Origin: Cycas panzhihuaensis
Taxonomy: Eukaryota > Cycadophyta
Direction: 5' to 3'
NCBI GenBank assembly: GCA_023213395.1
Contig: CM041465.1
Span: forward strand, 162,509,741-162,573,740
Length of the DNA: 64,000 nucleotides
The notes under the pieces: generated by a model
What the model saw: only the letters and a program-made list of their open reading frames with translations
What the model was told of the DNA's origin: nothing
Database searches by the model: none
In this document: piece after piece, positions 57,653 through 64,000 of the stretch
Position numbering within the stretch: the first letter of the stretch is position 1
Layout: each line of letters opens with the position of its first letter
Translations under genes and position numbers: made by a program

Positions 57653-60014
57653 GTAAATGTTACTAATAATTTTAAGAATGTTAAGGGGAGCATGGAAATT
57701 TATTAAAGCTTATTATTTTTATTTGTAATAAATATCTTTTCAATATCCAAGTCTTATTGGAAATGAATCATAGTATTTACCCATCCTCCATTGATTTTAG
57801 TGCAAGAAAATTTAACAATGCTAAATTTGCATTTAGTAACTCTCTCTTCCTAATGGGTTGGAGTATTTCATGATTACCTTCTATTGTACCTTTGACATGT
57901 GCTTACATCCCTATAACTCTTAGGCTCTTCCTAAGCCTAGCAGCCATTGTCATCCATTTATTGGACTTTTCCTTTATGAAAGTTGCATAGAAAGAGATTT
58001 TTATTGCCAAATAGATAAAGTTGTATGTGAAAGTTTATTAAAATGTGTTTCTAGAGTGCAATAGGACATAATAAACCTATTAATAAGTGTGCTACTACTA
58101 GGAAATTTAGGGTTCAAACCCTTCTATTATCTACATATGGGGGGATCGACTAATTCACAATTCTAGTTGGGAATGTGTATTTGAGGTTAGGGCATTGTTG
58201 TCAATGGCATAATAATTGGGTGACTATTGTCTAGTGCACCCAACCCTAGCAAAAATGCGTAGTTATAAATAACCAAATGGAATATTTGGCCCTAAAGGCT
58301 AATTGTGTATCAGGAGAGCATTCTTGGATGTAATCACTCCATTCACTAATGTTGCATACTACATGGACCTCTTTCTAACACAAATATTTATGTTCTACAT
58401 GTACCATAAACTCTTTTAATGTGTGTTTGGAAAGTTTTGATATTCAGAGGACATTTAATTTATCTACTTCATGAATTGAAAACCAAGTGTTCCTATTTAC
58501 CCAAGTCATTGCTTACTTCCAATTGAATTTGATCTTACCATTGAAATGAAATGACCAACAAGCCTGTTTGATAATCATATTGGATCACCAAGTCCTAGTC
58601 ACTTGGCTTCTAAAATTTGCATACAAGCAGTATCTCAATTATTGCTTGAGTAATGTATTTCAACTCCAAGGAATTAATGTGGGTTTTCCCATGGTGCATT
58701 ACATTCCCATCATATTAGAATATCTAAATGAGATGTAAACTAATCATACAAGGTTGATGGCTAGATTGTAGAATATCATTTCAACATAGCTAAGACAAAT
58801 CATATAGGATAGTCCATTTGTTACTAGTTAGTAGTTGTTTTAATAGATGTAGGAAGTATAACAAAAACCAATCCAAGTGACCACAAAATGTGAATCATTA
58901 TGTTCTTGGGCCCCGCAATTTAAAATTGGTAAAAAATAGAGTTTTCTAAACATAATAATTAACAATGGTTGACAACAATTTCTTCATGATAGTCTTTAAC
59001 ACCTTTCCCCTAATGAGTATATTTCATTGTATTTTTTAAATGCATTTTTAGATAAAGGCTAGCCATTTTAAACTTTGCATGGTATATAATACATATCTAA
59101 GGTTATTTTTGTTGACTATGCATCAACCCACCAACTATTTGAAGGCTACCCATTTGCTTTGTGCCCATGTGTCTATGTTTGTGTTAGTTTGGTGTTGGTT
59201 GGCTCCTTGTGCCTCTAACTTGGTGTTTTCAATGTCCCATACCCTACAAGTTAGCCTTCCAAGCAAACATTCACATAAAATTCCTAAACCAAGCAATCAT
59301 ACTTTCATCACATTATGCACAAGATTCCTCTTAACTCATGAATTCATTAAATGGTGACTAGAATACATTGCTTGGATATCTTGCTTAGGGATACATTGAC
59401 TAACTCAATTCTCACTCTATAGAGCATTACCTATGATCAAGTGACTTAGCTTTCACACCAAAATGAGTGTGAAAAGCCCTATAGATAGGGTCCTAGACAT
59501 AAAAGATGTAACCCTTGACTTGTGAGTCATGACTATTTGTAATAAATTACATGATCACTTGTACATGGTTAACCAATGGTGATGCTTCATTTCTCTGTAC
59601 ATCTGTATGGATAAAATGATCCAATTCCATTGCAGTCATACCCTAGTTGACCCATGTCATTTGAAATTGTCATAGTCATTCCTCATGCCATTCTTGTTGT
59701 AACAACCATTCTAGGAACCTCTTGCCACTTGTTCCTAGTCATTCTACTAGGTTGTTCCATATGTCAGAGTTGTTCCTCTATGGTTAATCTGTTCCCACTA
59801 TCCATTTGATCCATTCCTTGAGAGCTAGCATTATTGGGTTCTCGAACCTAGTTCACAAACCTAGCTTGAATTTGAACCTAGTTTGGGGATTCCTAGTGAG
59901 GTTTAGTTGGGCCCGAAACCAAGTTCAACTTATGGCTAGGTTCAACTAGGTTGAGACCCACTAAGGAACCGTATTCGTCCAACCTAACTCAGCCACAAAA
60001 ACTCAAAAAGAAAA
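57653..60014 (+). other. Intron sequence downstream of exon Y, no gene
   Basis: No supported gene. The frame at 59079-59357 has no recognisable product. Ends with GAAAA, part of the flank of element H. Confidence 0.45.
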
Positions 60015-60188
60015 TGTTGAAAACTAATATTGACTTTGGTGAAATTGGTTTCATAATAACTCCTTATATATATGTAATGATATTTGGTTTGTTAATTTAG
60101 TGGAGATAATTGTCTCTTGTGGTTTTCCCCAAAAAGGTTTTCCATGTAAATCATGTTTATTCCATGTGCTTTATGCATAAATCTAACA
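60015..60188 (+). repeat. 5' LTR of element H
   Basis: Starts TGTTGAAAACTAATA, ends AATCTAACA, then the primer site. Confidence 0.88.
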
Positions 60189-60201
60189 TGGTATCAGAGC
60201 C
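60189..60201 (+). other. Primer-binding site of element H
   Basis: TGGTATCAGAGCC, canonical, directly abutting the LTR. Confidence 0.88.
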
Positions 60202-61117
60202 TATGGTTGTTCATTCTAGCATGTAGACTTGTTGAAGCTATTACACCTCACTGCAAAACTCATTAGAAGCTCTCAAACCCTCATGACATTGTTTAGGTGG
60301 TTCTCCTTAGTTGTGGTATTTAATCCTTCACAATGTACATTTTCAACATAGTTGTGGTATTGATGAGTTTTGAAAGGTAGCACATCATGGTGAGCTTTGA
60401 TTTTGGAGTCATGGGATAATGACGTTGGGTGTTGCATGAACACGGGGACAAAAACCGTCAAGGAGCACTACTATGGACAAACCAAAGATGACAAGTAGCA
60501 GATTGTAGTGGATATTGAACGACATGATTTGATGTGGGAAGTGTAGGGTTTTGTAGGAGATGTTAGTGGCCATTAAAGGCCACTATGTAGGTCTTATGAT
60601 GTTGTCCTCCTTTTAATGGGAGGCATTTAGATGTTTAGCACATAGGAAAGGAAAGGAATCCCCAATGCACAATCATCGTTTGCGTTGTTAATCAATCAAA
60701 TGACTCCCAACAATTTCTTAAATCGACACATGACTCACTACATTCAACATAACATATACCAATTTCTTAAGAGTACTATACCACATCTTTTATTCTGTTA
60801 TGACAAATTCAACATTAACAAGATTTTGGCAACATATCTGGAGATTCACTGCAATCCAATTTGGTGGTGATTAATCATGGAGTCATCGCTAAGCTCTTTG
60901 CACAAATGCCATAATGAAGAAAAAATGGAGGAGTAGGTGTGGTAAGAAAAACAACAATTTTTTAATCTAGTAATAGTATTTTTTTTATAATAATTTTCAT
61001 AAATTTAATTATATTTGATAAATTGGGGAAGTTTGACTAGCCCCTTTGCGATTTAGAATGTGGTGCTTCGATGTGACCCTATCTTCTTTCTAATTTTTTC
61101 ATGTTGTAGATGTTTAT

Positions 61118-61152
61118 ATAGTGTATATACATTAGTTATGTATATACACTAT
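61118..61152. repeat. Perfect inverted repeat, 15-bp arms and 5-base loop
   Basis: ATAGTGTATATACAT, loop TAGTT, then its exact complement. Lies inside element H. Confidence 0.85.
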
Positions 61153-61816
61153 TTTAATTAAACACTATATATACACTCTAGCCCTCTATGTAGCCTATCC
61201 TTGGTCATATGGTGCTCACGATTGACCCTACTCTAAAGTTTTTGGGTGCTTAAGTACTATATATGCATCTTATTAAGTTCATGAACTTCATGTGTTTTCT
61301 GAGATCTATACATCTATAGCATCAGTTTTTTGTTATCAATGATAAATTTGGATATGTTTTTCTATTTTCTTATTTTGGCTTATCATGTCAAGTTCATGAG
61401 AACATATTTTTGTCAAAAATCAAGGAGAGAAGACTAATATATATGCTAGAATCATGATATGTTTCTACTATGTTGTTTTTGAATTCGGTAAAGACAAGAG
61501 GCAAGGATATACGTTATCGTGTATTGCAACATGTTTAATTACTTGTGTTAGGATGTGTTGTTTGTTATTGCTTCACACTGGCTGGCCAAATAGTTCAACC
61601 TATTCCTGAAGAGTGTTGTCTATTGACACAAATTTGATGAACCATGTACATGACACACCACCAATTCACTAACAGTTGTAGTGGCTAGTTACTTGTGCAT
61701 TTTAGTAGATGGTTGTGATTTTATGGATGTCAATATCTTTCAAGTGTTTTGCAAATTTTCAAGGGTCAGTGAAGGTGATGATAACTTCAAAGCTACAATT
61801 GCATTCCTATGGAATT

Positions 61817-61962
61817 GATTTGTGTAGCCATGGTTGTGTTCATGTGATGTCGATTTGTGTAGCTATAGTTGTGTTCATTTGTGTAGCCACAGTTGAATTT
61901 GTGTGACGTTGATTGTGTGCCACAGTTACGTTCTTGTGATGTTGATTGCGAGCCATCGGTTT
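61817..61962 (+). repeat. Imperfect tandem repeat, about 30-36 bp unit, four to five copies
   Basis: Copies follow GATTTGTGTAGCCA then GTTGTGTTC and TGATGT with substitutions and length changes. Inside element H. Confidence 0.75.
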
Positions 61963-62130
61963 CAATCATATTCAATAGTTTCAAGTTGTAATGGTAATAT
62001 CTAGGTGGTATTCCAAGTAGATAAGACATTTCAACAAACTTATTTGAGGACACTTGAGTAAATTTGATGATCAAGGAAGATTGAAATGGTGATGCCTTCT
62101 TCTCCTCCCCAAGTCAATATCAAGGGGGGA

Positions 62131-62301
62131 TGTTGACAACTAATGACTTTGGTGAAGTTGGTTTCATAATAACTCACTATATATATGTAATGATATTTGA
62201 TTCATTAATTGAGCAGAGACAATTCTCTTCTGTGGTTTTCCCCTAAAGGGGTTTCCACATAAATCATGAATATTCTATGTGATCTATGTAGAAATTTGAC
62301 A
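62131..62301 (+). repeat. 3' LTR of element H
   Basis: Starts TGTTGACAACTAATG after the purine tract and ends AAATTTGACA. Confidence 0.88.
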
Positions 62302-63439
62302 GGAAAAAAGAAGAAAGAAAACATTTAGCTTGGTGGAGGGTTTAGTTGGTCCTTTGCACATCTCAAAAAAGTTGGTCTTATGAATAGGCACTAGTCAACC
62401 TTTTGTAGACTCAGAAAAAGTATCTTCTACACACTTCACAAGAATAAAAAGGAAGAACAAAGAAAAAATGATAGACATAAGCTATCATATATCTATTACC
62501 TCAAAAAGCAATATTTAACAGTTGCATATGTAGATACATTCACTACAATAATAGATAGTCTATTTCTAAGTTGTATAGATTTTTATTATGAATGCCAAAT
62601 CTATGATTAGCAATAGATAGCAAAAGTTACCACTGGAGAGAGGAAAAAGATTGTAGAATAGATTCAGTAGTTGTTTTTAGGTTTATTTTCCTAGAATGGT
62701 ATTGATAGATGTACTATAATAAAGAAGAGAATAATTTTTGGTTTTGCAAAATATTGGGATGGAGGAATGGAATAGTTTTCAAACATTCTTTGTATACATG
62801 TTAAAATTTATGTGTATGGAATTTTTTGATATTTGTGGGTCATTTCAATTTTATTCTATGAATGTAACTTAAATGTGGCTAGTGCCACATTGTTATTACC
62901 ATTTATTTTTTTAACCATTGATTTTTTTAATGTAAACTTCTTCTATTACATCCACATCAATTTATAGGTCACCTTTTAAAGTTCTTAAAGTAAAAGTTGA
63001 TAGTTGAGGCTTGTAACAACTACTCATATTTTAAGCTTCAAGAGCAACATTTAATATCCACACCTATGTAATAGAATTCATTATGATAATCTCTTCTAGA
63101 GTCATCTAGTATGGCAAACAATTCTTCCTTCAAAGAAAATTTTAAAGCATTATAGTGTGAGTCTCTCTACTTATGCTTAGAGGTTACAAGAGGAAATTTC
63201 ACCCTCAATTTAACCTCAAAAAGCTTAACCACAAAATGTCAAAGACAAATATGATGTGCTGCATAAAAAATGGCCATTAAAAGTGGTGCTTAAGAGATGG
63301 GTTTTCATTCGATGACTAAACGTCAAACTTCCCACAAAAGAGACTCCTCCATTTGTCCAAGAGAATACTCCAAAATTTTCTCTTATATAAGAATATGATA
63401 ATTGAAGCAAATGATGAGTCAGAGTTGCAACTAAAGAAA
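62302..63439. other. No supported gene
   Basis: AT-rich sequence. Near 63380-63439 it may contain the diverged continuation of the neighbouring copia RT on the minus strand; nothing else is recognised. Confidence 0.45.
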
Positions 63440-64000
63440 CTGTTCTGAGTGAGATACTTATCTAATTTGGCATACCATGCTCTTGGGGCTTGTTTTAACC
63501 TATATAGAGTCTTTTTTTAGTCTATAGACAAGATGTTCTTGCCCATTTTGTACATCTCCCTTAAGTTGTTTCATGTAGACCTCTTCTTCTAATTCGCCAT
63601 TCAAAAAGGCACTTTTCATATCTAACTAGTAAATCTTCCAATTATGTTGTGCTACCAGAGCAATTACCGTTCTCACAGTATCCAATTTGGCCACTGGTGA
63701 AAATGTTTCTTCATAATCTATTCCCACTGTTTGAGTGTAGCCTTTGGCTACTAATCTGGCCTTGTATTTGTTTATTTTACCATTGGCATCTTCTTTTATC
63801 TTGTATATCCATTTGCAGTTTACCATTGGTTTGTCATCAAGTAATTCTACTAATTCCCATGTTTAATTTTTGGAAATAGATTGCATTTTTGCATCCATTA
63901 TAGCTTGCCACTCTTTGTGCCCTTTTTCTTCCTGAAATGATTGTGGTTCTATGTTGGTGAACAAGGCCTGATGCCTTTGACTCCTTGTCCTGTGGGTATA
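63440..64000 (-). pseudogene. Ty1/copia reverse transcriptase fragment, minus strand
   Basis: A clean 66-codon run at 63626-63826 ([59 protein letters not shown]) opens the RT domain. Above it, EEKGHKEWQAIMDAKMQSI and [11 protein letters not shown] are the conserved lead-in. Below it, after one stop, come LDMKSAFLNGELEEEVYMKQ and LKKDSI. The fragment stops before the catalytic YVDD region, and its 5' part runs off the window. A separate element, not closely like A-D at these motifs. Confidence 0.9.

Larger units (their letters stand above)
60015..62301 (+). mobile_element. Small non-autonomous copia-like LTR element H
   Basis: Short LTRs (60015-60188 and 62131-62301, about 172 bp), a canonical primer site TGGTATCAGAGCC at 60189-60201, and a purine tract CAAGGGGGGA at 62121-62130. 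Its 1.9 kb interior has no gag or pol. Flanks GAAAA and GGAAA (60010-60014, 62302-62306) agree at four of five positions. The LTRs differ at roughly 15 percent of positions by eye, so it is old. Its LTR holds the TTTTCC...GGTTTTCCAYRTAAAT block also found in copia D, suggesting it was moved by copia-type enzymes. Size and structure lie between a TRIM and a LARD. Confidence 0.88.

Noticed and set aside
59079-59357. 92-codon plus-strand open frame
   Set aside because: Composition and lack of any motif suggest chance in low-stop-density sequence.
1-64000. CRISPR array, phage defence island, tRNA or rRNA genes, operon structure
   Set aside because: Direct repeats seen are LTRs or leader repeats. 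The tRNA-like matches are primer-binding sites of 11-13 bases only, and gene content is eukaryotic transposon relics.

Overview
This window looks like nuclear DNA of a plant with a very large, transposon-packed genome. A conifer or other gymnosperm is my inference, not something the sequence proves. The evidence is an AT-rich sequence holding many old Ty1/copia and Ty3/gypsy retrotransposons nested in each other, a plant-type hAT (DUF659) transposase relic, a LINE relic, and two short spliced host exons lying about 35.5 kb apart. I see no bacterial gene, CRISPR array, rRNA or tRNA gene, and no intact transposon gene: every element protein carries stops or frameshifts.

Left part, 1-19700. A non-autonomous LTR element on the minus strand (880-4648) shares its lower LTR with a second unit that runs off the left edge. 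It sits in a decayed Ty3/gypsy pol gene (4649-6660, plus). That gene is followed by a degenerate extra ORF (about 7160-8631) and a polypurine tract. A stretch of unrecognised decayed coding sequence follows (9300-10222). A complete but dead Ty1/copia element (A, 10311-18053, plus, flanked by TATAT) comes next. A minus-strand hAT transposase relic (about 18070-19690) closes this part.

Host gene, 19700-64000. Exon X (21695-21945) and exon Y (57464-57652) have good splice sites, matching phase and one continuous open frame. I read them as consecutive exons of a host gene on the plus strand. Their serine-rich product may be the C-terminal part of a SAC-domain phosphoinositide phosphatase, but that identity is weak.

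The 35.5 kb intron between them is nearly all transposon. In order it holds: copia C (23312-34971) split by copia D (25030-31093); minus-strand gypsy pol and gag relics with one LTR (34972-40101); a truncated minus-strand copia E (40102-43345); a gypsy LTR plus gag (43349-45465, plus); a LINE relic (from 45480, minus) split by copia B (46803-54370, minus, a relative of A); and a second, inverted copy of the gypsy gag plus LTR (to 55821). Downstream of exon Y are a small non-autonomous LTR element (H, 60015-62301) and a minus-strand copia RT fragment at the right edge.

How the parts relate. The elements do not form a pathway. They are successive insertions, and the order can be read from which element interrupts which: D is younger than C, B is younger than the LINE, A inserted beside or into the hAT relic, and the minus-strand LTR element inserted into the gypsy pol. 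The host gene must splice across all of the intronic ones. I found no new enzymatic system. The points most worth a second look are the giant intron, the reiterated leader modules shared between elements, the extra gypsy ORF, the unrecognised coding relics, and the substitution-only decay of element D.
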